Shown: piece by piece, positions 1-8,508 of the stretch
How positions within the stretch are numbered: position 1 is the first letter of the stretch
How the letters are laid out: every line of letters begins with the position of its first letter
Assembly: GCF_009847015.1 (NCBI RefSeq)
Contig: NZ_WVEM01000010.1
Coordinates: forward strand, 62,001-126,000
From: Sunxiuqinia indica
GTDB lineage: Bacteria; Bacteroidota; Bacteroidia; Bacteroidales; Prolixibacteraceae
DNA length: 64,000 nt
Direction of reading: 5' to 3'
Program-made: the position numbers and the translations under genes
Notes under the pieces: generated by a model
Seen by the model: the letters and a program-made list of their open reading frames with translations, nothing else
What the model was told of the DNA's origin: nothing
Databases searched by the model: none

Positions 1-872
1 AAAGCTTTGTGAAAGAGCTCAATTTTAATACAACCGATCGCAGTGGTTTCGAAGAGGCAAAGGTGTTGGCACAAAAATCAGATGTTGTTGTCATGGCTTT
101 GGGTGAGAATTGCTTTCAGACAGGCGAGGGGAGAAGCCAGACTGATATCAGGCTGAAAGGATTGCAAATGGAGTTTTTCAACGAGATTTATGCGGTCAAT
201 CCAAATATAGTTGTTGTGTTGATGAATGGTCGTCCGGTGGTTCTAGGCGAAATTGCCGAAAAAGCCAAAGCGATACTTGAAGTTTGGCATTTGGGATTAG
301 AGTCAGGAAATGCCATAGCTGATGTTTTGTTTGGCGATTTTGCGCCATCAGGAAAATTGCCGGTTTCTTTTCCGGTAGTAACAGGGCAAGCTCCAATTTA
401 TTACAATCATTTGAGTACTGGTCGACCCGATAATGGCGAGGGAAATGTATTTTGGTCACATTATACCGATGCGCCTAAAGTGCCACTTTATCCTTTTGGT
501 TACGGACTGACCTACACCAATTTTGAATACTCCGATATCTCACTTGACAAAGATCAGATTTCATTCGATGAGTTTGTAAAAGTAACTGTTCATGTAAAAA
601 ATACAGGAAAACGGGAGGGAACAGAAGTCGTTCAACTTTACATTCATGATTTATTTGCATCGGTAGCGCGTCCTGTTAAGGAACTGAAAGCTTTTAAAAA
701 GGTAACAATTCCGGCAGGAGAATCAAAAGAAGTGACATTCAGTTTAACACCGCAGGATTTGGCTTTTTATAATATCGATAAAAAATGGACGGCCGAACCG
801 GGAGATTTTAAAGTTTTTGTAGGAACAAACTCAAGAGACGTTAAAGAAAGTCAGTTTAAGTTAGTTGACTAA
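1..872 (+). CDS. bglX: Beta-glucosidase, GH3 family (3' part only)
   Basis: This is the C-terminal part of a glycoside hydrolase family 3 enzyme that removes terminal beta-linked glucose from oligosaccharides, probably in the periplasm. The frame is open to the left edge (codons before the GTG at 9 are in frame), so the gene starts outside the window. The visible part holds the GH3 C-terminal alpha/beta sandwich, with VVMALGE followed by GEGRSQTD, and the FGDFAPSGKLPVSFP stretch typical of BglX. After YPFGYGLTY comes a fibronectin III-like domain (about residues 170-287). The N-terminal barrel with the catalytic Asp nucleophile is not in the window. A strong terminator follows directly. Family assignment is secure; substrate is not. 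Confidence 0.9.
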   Translation, partial: SFVKELNFNTTDRSGFEEAKVLAQKSDVVVMALGENCFQTGEGRSQTDIRLKGLQMEFFNEIYAVNPNIVVVLMNGRPVVLGEIAEKAKAILEVWHLGLESGNAIADVLFGDFAPSGKLPVSFPVVTGQAPIYYNHLSTGRPDNGEGNVFWSHYTDAPKVPLYPFGYGLTYTNFEYSDISLDKDQISFDEFVKVTVHVKNTGKREGTEVVQLYIHDLFASVARPVKELKAFKKVTIPAGESKEVTFSLTPQDLAFYNIDKKWTAEPGDFKVFVGTNSRDVKESQFKLVD

Positions 873-894
873 GCTAAAAATGATAACAAATACG

Positions 895-925
895 AAAAGG
901 GCTTTTCTTGAAAAGCCTTTTTTTT
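895..925 (+). terminator. Rho-independent terminator after the GH3 gene
   Basis: The stem AAAAGGGCTTTTC pairs with GAAAAGCCTTTTT around a two- to three-base loop, and the U tract continues. It lies about 20 bases after the GH3 stop codon. Confidence 0.85.
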
Positions 926-1042
926 ATGCTTAAATTTAATGGACAAAAGTTGACCAGATAAAAAAGTACTTAACGACTAGTCTTTCAAGATTAAGTCATT
1001 CAATTATCGGCGATTATCAGATTTTCAAAAAACAGAAATGCT

Positions 1043-2404
1043 ATGAAATCAATAAATCCATTCACAAATAAAGTAATTGAGAACTATAAAGAACACACCG
1101 GATCAGAAACCAAACACATTATCAAAGAGGTCGATGTAGCCTTTCAATCGTGGAGAAAGACCACATTTGAGGAACGAAAAAACTATTTGCTGGAACTGGC
1201 CAATCAGCTCACAGAGCAAAAAGAATCACTTTCGAACCTGATTATGTATGAAATGGGGAAGGTGAAAAAAGAAGCCGTAAGCGAAATTGAAAAGTGCGCT
1301 TGGGTTTGCCGGTTTTATGCCGAAAATGGTGCTCAGTTTCTCGATCGGGAAGTTATTGAGTCTGATGCTTCCGAGTCATTTGTTAGCTTTCAACCCTTGG
1401 GAACTGTATTGGCTGTGATGCCCTGGAACTTTCCCTTTTGGCAGGTTTTCCGGTTTTTGGCACCGGCACTGATGGCTGGAAATACCGGTGTATTAAAACA
1501 TGCCAGTAATGTTCAGGGATGCTCATTGGCCATCGAAAAGCTGGTTCGTGATGCCGGGCTGCCCGAAAATGTTTTTCGCAGCTTGCTAATTCGCGGAAGC
1601 GCTGTAAAGCAGGTTCTAGAGAACCCTAAAATAAAGGCAGTTACTTTAACCGGAAGTACTCCGGCGGGGAAGTCGGTAGCGGCAATTGCCGGATCCGTGT
1701 TAAAAAAATCGGTACTTGAGCTGGGAGGAAGCGATCCTTATTTAATTTTGGAGGATGCCGATATTGAAGAGGCTGCTAAGCTCTGTGCTTCAGCCCGTTT
1801 GCTAAATGCCGGACAAAGTTGTATTGGAGCCAAACGGTTTATTGTTGTTGAAAGTGTTTATGATCGGTTTAAAGAGGCATTTGTAGAAGAAATGCAAACC
1901 GCAATATATGGTAACCCTGAAGATGCGGAGACAAAGATTGGGCCGATGGCACGGCACGATTTACGGGATGAATTACACGGGCAGGTGAGTGCTTCTGTGG
2001 CTAAAGGAGCGAACATAATTTGTGGCGGTTTTATCCCCAATGACGATGATTCGTTTTATCCGCCTACAGTTCTGGAGAACATTGAACCGGGAATGCCGGC
2101 TTACGAAGAGGAGCTTTTTGGTCCGGTGGCTTCTTTATTCAAAGTAAAAACCGAAGAAGAGGGAATTAAAATTGCAAACGACACGGTTTTCGGATTGGGC
2201 GCCGGGGTGTTTACCGCTGATTTGGAACGTGGAAAGAGAATAGCGGAGAAAGGACTCGAAGCAGGATGTGTGTTTGTAAACGACTTTGTAAAATCAGATC
2301 CTCGATTACCTTTTGGTGGAATAAAAGAAAGTGGCTACGGTCGGGAGTTGTCTCTTTTGGGTATTCGCGAGTTCGTGAATATCAAAACAATATCAATTAA
2401 ATGA
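1043..2404 (+). CDS. gabD: NAD(P)-dependent aldehyde dehydrogenase, succinate-semialdehyde type
   Basis: A full-length (453 aa) cytoplasmic aldehyde dehydrogenase that oxidises an aldehyde to the acid with NAD(P)+. Seen directly: the cofactor-site MPWNFPFWQVFR (about 126-137), the general-base Glu226 in VLELGGSDP, the catalytic Cys260 in NAGQSCIGAKR, and the C-terminal PFGGIKESGYGRE. Its length and the short N-terminus resemble the bacterial succinate-semialdehyde dehydrogenases of the GabD/Sad group, but the exact aldehyde cannot be read from sequence. It stands alone between a terminator and a convergent minus-strand gene. The gap before it (873-1042) holds the GH3 terminator and otherwise nothing recognisable. 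Confidence 0.85.
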   Translation: MKSINPFTNKVIENYKEHTGSETKHIIKEVDVAFQSWRKTTFEERKNYLLELANQLTEQKESLSNLIMYEMGKVKKEAVSEIEKCAWVCRFYAENGAQFLDREVIESDASESFVSFQPLGTVLAVMPWNFPFWQVFRFLAPALMAGNTGVLKHASNVQGCSLAIEKLVRDAGLPENVFRSLLIRGSAVKQVLENPKIKAVTLTGSTPAGKSVAAIAGSVLKKSVLELGGSDPYLILEDADIEEAAKLCASARLLNAGQSCIGAKRFIVVESVYDRFKEAFVEEMQTAIYGNPEDAETKIGPMARHDLRDELHGQVSASVAKGANIICGGFIPNDDDSFYPPTVLENIEPGMPAYEEELFGPVASLFKVKTEEEGIKIANDTVFGLGAGVFTADLERGKRIAEKGLEAGCVFVNDFVKSDPRLPFGGIKESGYGRELSLLGIREFVNIKTISIK

Positions 2405-2443
2405 GTCTTGTTTATCAGTGATTTTATGGGTGTTTTTTTAGAT

Positions 2444-2749
2444 TTAGGTGTGGTTTTTCAAATACCAAATAAAGCCGATCATTATAATGGCCATTGCTGC
2501 AAGTACGATTCGTTCATACCGTTTTCGTTTAGTTGTTTGCAGGCTTATTTTATTCAGAAATCGGCCTTTTGTTTCACGTGAAACCTTTTTAAAATGAAGA
2601 TTCCGGTGTTTTTCTTTGAGCACAATCGGGTCTTCTGTGTTGAAATAAGCTTTCTTTTTTCTCAGCGACCGATTGTTCTTCATCCTTGAGATCATATCGG
2701 CAACATGTCCGGCACTGGATAGTAGCATCGTTGAATAATTAGAGTGCAT
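2444..2749 (-). CDS. Small basic membrane protein, unknown
   Basis: A 101-aa protein that I do not recognise. The N-terminal 75 residues are polar and rich in Lys and Arg; a single hydrophobic segment (about 80-96, IVLAAMAIIMIGFIWYL) follows, with a short polar tail. It would be a C-terminally anchored membrane protein with the basic part probably in the cytoplasm. It lies 40 bases after the TfoX-like gene on the same strand and is probably the last gene of that minus-strand run. No other candidate function can be supported. Confidence 0.55.
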   Translation of the reverse strand: MHSNYSTMLLSSAGHVADMISRMKNNRSLRKKKAYFNTEDPIVLKEKHRNLHFKKVSRETKGRFLNKISLQTTKRKRYERIVLAAMAIIMIGFIWYLKNHT

Positions 2750-2789
2750 CTAATTTAACCATAAATATTTAATTTGAAAATAGAATTGC

Positions 2790-3140
2790 TTACTTTTTTT
2801 TTGTTTTTTTACTTGATGTAGCCAATGGATTAAATGCTAAACAACGATCAACCCATTTTTCAAGATCCTCGTCCATGTCTGTTCCATCGGCATCAACATA
2901 AACATAACCTCTCATCGGGCGACGAGTAAAGTCCATTGGGCGGGCACCTTCATCGTTCAAGAATTCTGTTTCTTGTTCAGGATTCACGCGAGCCATCAAG
3001 TCATTTTTGATTACTCCAAGGCACATTTTTTCATTCACCATAAAGCAGATGCCACCAAACATTTTCTTTTCGTTGAAAGGCGATTTCTTATCTTTTAATG
3101 CTTGCCTGATTCGGTCGGCTAATAGTTCGTCGTATGCCAT
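2790..3140 (-). CDS. TfoX N-terminal domain protein
   Basis: A 116-aa stand-alone TfoX N-terminal domain. Diagnostic features are the MAYDELLADRIRQAL start, the KKMFGGICFMVNEKM core, and the MDFTRRPMRGYVYVD segment. In gamma-proteobacteria TfoX/Sxy is a competence regulator that has a second domain; single-domain versions such as this one are common in Bacteroidota and have no proven role. The tail is very Lys-rich. It lies 52 bases downstream of the DUF429 gene on the same strand, in a run of small housekeeping-like genes. Confidence 0.85.
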   Translation of the reverse strand: MAYDELLADRIRQALKDKKSPFNEKKMFGGICFMVNEKMCLGVIKNDLMARVNPEQETEFLNDEGARPMDFTRRPMRGYVYVDADGTDMDEDLEKWVDRCLAFNPLATSSKKTKKK

Positions 3141-3192
3141 CTCTATTTGATTTATTTAGTTGAAAGTTTACAACTAAATAAGTAACACAAAA

Positions 3193-3936
3193 CTAGGTGC
3201 TTTTGATTGTTGCGATGGCATTTTTGGAGTTGGTTGTTGTATTTGGTTCTCTTTCTCCAATTAAGTGAAAACCTTTATCGATTCCAATTTGGGCGGTCAG
3301 ACAAAGACAAAGCGCATCGACCAAATCATCATCTTTTACATGCGATTTCTTGAATCGATTGCGATACTGAATGAAAAAGGATGGCAGCGCTTGGTAGTGT
3401 TTGGAAAGGATTGCTAAACGTTCTTGAATACCGACACGCTCTTTGGCTGCTTTCCTGTGCTTTAAAAGCCTACCGTTGTTGAGATTTTTAAAGTTGATCT
3501 CCGGATGGCTCTCCATCGTTTTAGGTTTCCAAACCGGATGTTGCTCTAAAAACTGATCCAGTTCTTTTATTTTTGGGACTAAGTTCCAGGATTGAATAGA
3601 CAAACTTTTTCCGGTAATTTGCTGATTAATCCGTTTTGCTTCATCATAGTTTGTTGCAGATAAAACTTCGTAGCAGGGAGGGGTAAAAATAGTGTACGAG
3701 AATCCAGGCGATAATTCCTTGCGGGCAATGGTCTCCAAATCTCTCTTTTCACCATTTCGGGGCAGGCCAATTGGCATATCAATCAGACAGCAGATCGCCT
3801 CAGAATGCTCATGAAGAAATTGATTCAGCGTTGAATGAATTTCAATGGAATAGTTCATCCCATCGTAAACCGCCACACACCAGCCGGTTTTGCAACCATC
3901 GATACCTAACACTTTATTCTCTTGGTTTCCCAACAT
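3193..3936 (-). CDS. DUF429 family protein
   Basis: A 247-aa member of the DUF429 family, which has an RNase H/actin-like fold and no established biochemical role. The opening VLGIDGCKTGWCVAV holds the conserved first Asp; LIDMPIGLP near residue 52 carries the second acidic motif; DDDLVDALCLCLTA near the C-terminus is the third. The acidic residues would suit metal binding, but activity is unproven. It sits 18 bases after the small gene at 3955-4125 and upstream of the TfoX-like gene, all on the minus strand. Confidence 0.85.
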   Translation of the reverse strand: MLGNQENKVLGIDGCKTGWCVAVYDGMNYSIEIHSTLNQFLHEHSEAICCLIDMPIGLPRNGEKRDLETIARKELSPGFSYTIFTPPCYEVLSATNYDEAKRINQQITGKSLSIQSWNLVPKIKELDQFLEQHPVWKPKTMESHPEINFKNLNNGRLLKHRKAAKERVGIQERLAILSKHYQALPSFFIQYRNRFKKSHVKDDDLVDALCLCLTAQIGIDKGFHLIGEREPNTTTNSKNAIATIKST

Positions 3937-3954
3937 GGCGGTAAAGTAAGTGAA

Positions 3955-4125
3955 TCACTTGCTCTGAATAGTCTTGATTTCAGTTAAAATCTCCTCAGCC
4001 TGTACATAGTATTTTTCGGCTTCTTTCCGATTGACTTTTGAGATCTCGTGATAGTCTTTCATCAGTTTGTTATATTTCGCCTGAAACTTTTCTATTGGTG
4101 ATTTTCGTTTAAATAATCCAAACAT
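3955..4125 (-). CDS. Lacal_2735-type small protein (56 aa)
   Basis: A short gene of 56 codons. It opens MFGLFKRKSPIEKF and continues as a highly charged, probably helical protein with EEILTEI near its end. This matches the small Bacteroidota family known as Lacal_2735: an MFGLFKKK start, a Lys-rich helix, then a SKxNRxxA-like stretch; here SKVNRKEA is visible. The function is unknown. It is tightly placed, 6 bases after the SRPBCC gene and 18 bases before the DUF429 gene, which supports real translation. Recognition rests on memory of the family pattern, not on a search. Confidence 0.8.
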   Translation of the reverse strand: MFGLFKRKSPIEKFQAKYNKLMKDYHEISKVNRKEAEKYYVQAEEILTEIKTIQSK

Positions 4126-4131
4126 AGCTTG

Positions 4132-4611
4132 CTATTTTTTTAAGTAATTAATGAGATAATTGTACCGGTATGCGAAAATATGTTCAAGTTGGCCTTGAAT
4201 AAACAAGTGATGAGCCAGATGACCAAGTGCTCCAAAAGGTAACTTGTAGCTCACTTTATCAGTCATTAATGTTCCATCTGCTATTTTCTGAAATAGGTGT
4301 TCGTGATGCCACATTTTGTAGGGCCCGAAACGTTGTTCATCAACAAAAAAATGCTTTTCCTTTACCTGCGTAATTTCGGTAACCCAGTGGGTTGTGTATC
4401 CCGGAAACGGAGAAACACGATAAGTAATTATTTGGCCGGGATACATCGGAACGATTTCTCCTGAGGTAATTTTGAAATGCATACTTGGTGGCGTAATCTT
4501 CTCAAGATTTTCCGGATTAGAAAAAAACTCCCAAGCATCATTTAAGCTAATCGGGAGTTTTTGTTCAGCGTGTAAAGTGTAAATTCCAGCGTGTTTCTTA
4601 ATTGTTTTCAT
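4132..4611 (-). CDS. SRPBCC family ligand-binding protein
   Basis: A 159-aa protein of the SRPBCC (START/Bet v1-like) superfamily, which binds hydrophobic ligands in a deep cavity. Visible hallmarks are PISLNDAWEFFSNPENLEKITPP, here spanning about residues 20-42, then WVTEITQVKEKHFFVDEQ and the amphipathic C-terminal helix. This subgroup is often annotated as a cell-division inhibitor-like or polyketide-cyclase-like protein, but that is by similarity only. It is the first gene of the compact minus-strand run 4611-2444. Confidence 0.8.
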   Translation of the reverse strand: MKTIKKHAGIYTLHAEQKLPISLNDAWEFFSNPENLEKITPPSMHFKITSGEIVPMYPGQIITYRVSPFPGYTTHWVTEITQVKEKHFFVDEQRFGPYKMWHHEHLFQKIADGTLMTDKVSYKLPFGALGHLAHHLFIQGQLEHIFAYRYNYLINYLKK

Positions 4612-4739
4612 GGCATTGAGTCAGTATCTCTAACATACTATTGCTTCAAAAACAACAGAAACTCCACTTTTGTTTAGGCAATCAGTTTAATATTTAAACA
4701 AAAATGGGTTGTAGTCTGGTTGTTAGTTTATTGCGTATG

Positions 4740-5999
4740 CTATTCTCTTGTGTTTTCCCACTTGGCAAAATTAATTGATGAGAAATAGCCTAGAAGCATT
4801 CCGTCAAATATTTTTACCGCTTGCAGACGTGTTGAAGCATAGTTAATTGTCGTCTTCTCAGTTTGAACCTGCTGTGTTCGTCTGCTTAAAAACTCTTTAA
4901 AATCAGTTATTGCCAGGTCCGGATTATTGATCCGGTCTTTCTCCGGATTAAAAGAAAGTGCACTTTGGATAATGATATCTGTCCAGTCAATATCCTTGGT
5001 GTAAGTAGTTAAAAGCGCTTCAGCATTGGTCGGTAGCGACTCTTGCCATTTGATTATTGGTTTAATTAATGAAAACAACTCTTTGCGTTTTATCCGATCA
5101 CCGGATTGCTCCAATTTGTTGAGCTCATCAGTTTGTTCTTTAACAATCGTTTCCAGTTCATTCCAGGCTTCTGCCAGTTCCTTGAAGCTACTGATATCCT
5201 TAATAACTTCATCACTGGGAGTTCCTTTAAAGTACAGATCTGTCGCGTTTGTTGGGGTTTCAGCTTCTATCTTTCTTACCTGAGTTTCCAATTCACGCAT
5301 TAAGTTTTGCAAATTCCGTATTTCTCCCTGAACTGAGGCAAAGTCAAAGCTGGTAAGCAAATCTTCAATTGTATCGTATGAGCTTTGAATCCCATTTAAT
5401 TTTTCTTCTATCGAATTACTTTTGTAACCGGAGGCCTTTATATTGGGTGTTGCAAACCATTCATTTTCATTTCCAATGATATCCAGGTGGATGATTGCAT
5501 CGGCTTTGTTTTCTTCTAATCGTGTCGTGTTTCCATCAGTAAATTGCCAGGTTGAAACGATCGTCACTTTAATGTACGATTTTTCGACGTTGCCCGCCGG
5601 TATGTTTACTTCAACCATATGCCTATTCGCTAGTTCCTGCAACATGTCCAGCTTGATTTTATTGTCCGATTCGAATTCAATGTTTTCACTTAATAGTTCC
5701 CAGGTTTTTTCTTGGTCGCTTTCTTGATAAACTATTTTTTTGTTACCCCTGCTGATAATTTTTGCATCGGAACTAAAATCAAAGTAAGTGTCGGGATACC
5801 AAACAAAATCTGAGCGACCGCCTTTTAGTTGTGCCAGAAGTGTGAATTGATCGCCTTTGTTAACTTCTAAATCGGAGCCGCTTTCCATAAGCTTTCCATC
5901 AATAAACAGTTGAATATATGGTTCTCGCAATGGCTCTGCGGCTATCGTTTGAGCAAGAATAGAACCTAAAATAAGACACAATACAGCAATTCTTTTCAT
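4740..5999 (-). CDS. Secreted coiled-coil protein, unknown
   Basis: A 419-aa protein that I do not recognise. Residues 1-21 form a Sec signal peptide ending near TIAAEP. The first half (about 25-185) looks like beta-sandwich sequence with isolated Trp and Tyr residues (VWYPDTYFDF). The second half (about 195-400) is strongly helical and polar, with heptad-like runs such as EIRNLQNLMRELETQVRKIE, so a coiled coil is likely. There is no lipobox. It stands alone, with 573 bases without a clear gene before it. A periplasmic structural or envelope role is a guess. Confidence 0.65.
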   Translation of the reverse strand: MKRIAVLCLILGSILAQTIAAEPLREPYIQLFIDGKLMESGSDLEVNKGDQFTLLAQLKGGRSDFVWYPDTYFDFSSDAKIISRGNKKIVYQESDQEKTWELLSENIEFESDNKIKLDMLQELANRHMVEVNIPAGNVEKSYIKVTIVSTWQFTDGNTTRLEENKADAIIHLDIIGNENEWFATPNIKASGYKSNSIEEKLNGIQSSYDTIEDLLTSFDFASVQGEIRNLQNLMRELETQVRKIEAETPTNATDLYFKGTPSDEVIKDISSFKELAEAWNELETIVKEQTDELNKLEQSGDRIKRKELFSLIKPIIKWQESLPTNAEALLTTYTKDIDWTDIIIQSALSFNPEKDRINNPDLAITDFKEFLSRRTQQVQTEKTTINYASTRLQAVKIFDGMLLGYFSSINFAKWENTRE

Positions 6000-6291
6000 A
6001 GCGATCCTTTTTAACCTCGTGTTGTTGTGGAATAAAATTAGTCAAATAGATTTGGCTATCAAATAATCTTAAACATGTCCACTATAATCGTTCGTCTTTT
6101 TCGCTCAACCTAATTGTGAAAATTGGATTTTAGTGTTTAGATGTTTGCTGTAAGTATTAGTATATAAGTTGATTCATTGAATTGCTGACTTGCTTGTCGT
6201 TTCCCTCCATGGATTGATTATAAATTAACCGCTTGTAGGCTGGCTAAGACCCGAATTCGATCTGTTAACTTCTTACAAACTTTTGGTCATA

Positions 6292-6444
6292 ATGAACTTT
6301 TCTGATATCTCTGTTGTTTTTGATGTCAAGTTCGGTGTTCAAAAAGGGAAAGAAGAAATTTGGGACGAAGTAAGTTTGATGTTGAGTGGTAAGAAGAGAA
6401 CATCGAACTTCAAACATCGAAATGCAAAATATTTAAGCGAATAA
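6292..6444 (+). CDS. Possible 50-codon ORF in the 6000-6572 gap
   Basis: The stretch 6000-6572 has no long gene. It holds one ATG-started ORF of 50 codons (begins MNFSDISVVFDVKF, ends NAKYLSE) that stops 35 bases before a clear terminator on the same strand. The placement suggests a short transcript that is either translated or a small RNA. No family resemblance was seen and codon evidence is too short to judge. Nothing else is recognisable in the gap. Confidence 0.2.
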   Translation: MNFSDISVVFDVKFGVQKGKEEIWDEVSLMLSGKKRTSNFKHRNAKYLSE

Positions 6445-6478
6445 AGATTTAGTTTTAGGTTTAGTTGGTTTATTAGTT

Positions 6479-6512
6479 TGAAAAGGGTACGCGGTTGCGG
6501 CCCTTTTTTTTT
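6479..6512 (+). terminator. Rho-independent terminator
   Basis: AAAAGGG pairs with CCCTTTT around a GC-rich loop, followed by about nine T. It ends whatever is transcribed from 6.0-6.45 kb, because the next gene starts 60 bases further on. Confidence 0.7.
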
Positions 6513-6572
6513 GTTAGATACACCACTTTTTTTCTATCTTTAAAAAAAAACAAATTTTAATTTTGTAGTGTT

Positions 6573-8384
6573 TTGAGAATTAAAAAGCTAATCAAAGAAA
6601 GGGGAAACTATTTTTTTAAGCGCTTTGCGATTGTTTCGTTGCTATTCATTACTATTTCTTCACTTCTATTTTGGATGGGGTTTCAAGTTATGCTTAGTGA
6701 GCGAACAATGGAACTGAAGGCCAGCCAAAAACAAAAAGTGCTGGCTGAGAAAAATTTGATGGAGCATTTACTGGATGATGCCGTATTAGATTTAATGATC
6801 ATGTCGGATAGCCGGTTGTTTCAAAGCTTTTTTATATCGAAAGTTGATGATTCGAACCAGAGAAATAATTTTAATGACCTTGTTGAAAAGTTATTCGGCT
6901 TAAAATCGAACTATTACCAACTAAGGCATCTTGACCTTGATGGAATGGAGGTGTTTAGGATTGAAAGGAGAAATGGCAAGCCATATATTTGTACTCCGGA
7001 TGAATTACAGGATAAAAGCCAACGCTATTATTTTACGAACTCGTTGGATTTAGAAGCAGATGAGTTTTATGTATCTCCCTTAGATTTGAATGTTGAGCAC
7101 GGAGAAATTGAACAGCCATATCGGCCATTAATTAGGATATGTGTGCCGGTTTTTGATCCGGCTGGTAAAAAGATTGGGATAAATGTTTTGAATTTTGATG
7201 CTACCGGAATTATCCGAGAGCTTGATGAGGGATCAAATAGTATAAATGGAATTAATTTTCTGATCAATGAGCAGGGGTATTTTTTAAATGCTAACGATTC
7301 TGTTTTAGAGTGGGGATTTATGTTTCCCGAAAGAAATAACTTAACGATAGATGATGTTTTTCAAGAAGATGCCGAAGTAATAGTTGATACAGAATATGCG
7401 CAATTCGAAGGGGAGGAAGGCTTATTTACGTCAGCAATTATAGACCCATTTATACGGTTGGGCAACAGAGATTTTAAAGGAAGGCAAAAAGACCGTTACA
7501 GTTGGAAAGTAATTTCATTTGTCGATTCCTCTCACTTAGGTATATCGAGTTTTCTACCCTTAACTTCAATACTTGGCTTGTATGCGGTTGTTGTTTTAGT
7601 AGGAATGTTATTTGGCTATTTTTATGCCCAAAACGCTTTTCGTAAGTATCAAAGTCAGCTGGCCTTAATTGATTCAGAGCGAGATCTGAGAATAGCGAAT
7701 CAATCCAAAAATCAGTTTTTCTCGATTATTTCACACGATTTAAAAAATGCCTCGGGTGTTATTGCTAACTACCTGGAATTTATGCAAGAAGCTTATGCAG
7801 ATTTTTCAGAAGAGGAGCGGAAATCGCATTTAAAAGATATTGGTTTTGCCGCTAAACAGCACAATAAGTTGCTTTACGATATTCTCGATTGGGCGCGCAT
7901 TCAAATGGGAAAGGTAGTCGTAGAACCTGAAACGATATGGGTTGATAAATTGATTGAGGAACAAATGCAGTTGGTAGAAATTCCCCTGAAAAATAAGGGT
8001 TTAAGAATTGAAGCTGAACTGAAAGAGAAGTTGACGATCTATGGTGATAAAGAGATGATTAAAACAATTTTTAGAAACCTGATTAACAATGCCATTAAAT
8101 TTTCACATCGCGAGAGCTCTATCCGAATTGAGGCAAGGGATTTGGTAGATCGAATCGAACTGCAGGTAATTGATTTTGGATTAGGAATGCGTGAATCCGA
8201 TGCTGAAAAAATATTTGACCTCTCATCCAAAGTTCAACAACCAGGTACCGAAAACGAATCAGGAACGGGCTTTGGATTGAAATTGGTAGCAGAGCTGGTC
8301 CAAAAAAACAAAGGAACCATTCGTGTTGAAAGTGAATTGGGCAAAGGTTCCAGCTTTATTTTAAACTTCCCATCCGGGAAATAA
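6573..8384 (+). CDS. Membrane sensor histidine kinase with Cache-like sensor
   Basis: A 603-aa sensor kinase. Order: a membrane helix (about 17-40), an extracytoplasmic region (about 42-322) with Cache-like or LuxQ-like sequence including RHLDLDGMEVFRIE, a second helix (about 328-350), a HisKA dimerisation domain with phospho-acceptor His388 in FFSIISHDLKN, then HATPase with N box NLINNAIKF (about 502-510), DFGLGM (534-539) and GTGFGLKL (564-571). The start is a TTG: an in-frame stop lies at 6558, and the first in-frame ATG falls inside the first helix. No receiver domain or response regulator gene is adjacent, so its partner is unknown. Confidence 0.88.
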   Translation: MRIKKLIKERGNYFFKRFAIVSLLFITISSLLFWMGFQVMLSERTMELKASQKQKVLAEKNLMEHLLDDAVLDLMIMSDSRLFQSFFISKVDDSNQRNNFNDLVEKLFGLKSNYYQLRHLDLDGMEVFRIERRNGKPYICTPDELQDKSQRYYFTNSLDLEADEFYVSPLDLNVEHGEIEQPYRPLIRICVPVFDPAGKKIGINVLNFDATGIIRELDEGSNSINGINFLINEQGYFLNANDSVLEWGFMFPERNNLTIDDVFQEDAEVIVDTEYAQFEGEEGLFTSAIIDPFIRLGNRDFKGRQKDRYSWKVISFVDSSHLGISSFLPLTSILGLYAVVVLVGMLFGYFYAQNAFRKYQSQLALIDSERDLRIANQSKNQFFSIISHDLKNASGVIANYLEFMQEAYADFSEEERKSHLKDIGFAAKQHNKLLYDILDWARIQMGKVVVEPETIWVDKLIEEQMQLVEIPLKNKGLRIEAELKEKLTIYGDKEMIKTIFRNLINNAIKFSHRESSIRIEARDLVDRIELQVIDFGLGMRESDAEKIFDLSSKVQQPGTENESGTGFGLKLVAELVQKNKGTIRVESELGKGSSFILNFPSGK

Positions 8385-8387
8385 AAA

Positions 8388-8416
8388 AAACCGCCTTTGC
8401 GTACAAAAGCGGTTTC
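8388..8416 (-). terminator. Terminator downstream of metG (also after the kinase)
   Basis: AAACCGC and GCGGTTT form a perfect stem. Read on the minus strand it is followed by eight T, so it is the natural terminator of metG, about 95 bases after its stop. It also lies directly after the kinase on the plus strand, where the T tract is short. Confidence 0.75.
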
Positions 8417-8428
8417 GTATATGTAGAG

Positions 8429-8463
8429 TAAGTTACCGATCTGCAGAGCAGTACGGCAACTTA
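8429..8463. other. Imperfect hairpin in the metG 3' untranslated region
   Basis: TAAGTT pairs with AACTTA, CCG with CGG and CTGC with GCAG, separated by small internal loops, around an AGA loop. It lies between the metG stop and its terminator. It could be a transcript-end stabiliser or part of a 3'-UTR-derived RNA; no known family is recognised. Confidence 0.35.
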
Positions 8464-8508
8464 CGGAAGCGCCGCCAACAAGAGTTGGCAACGACTGTCT
8501 TTAATTCG

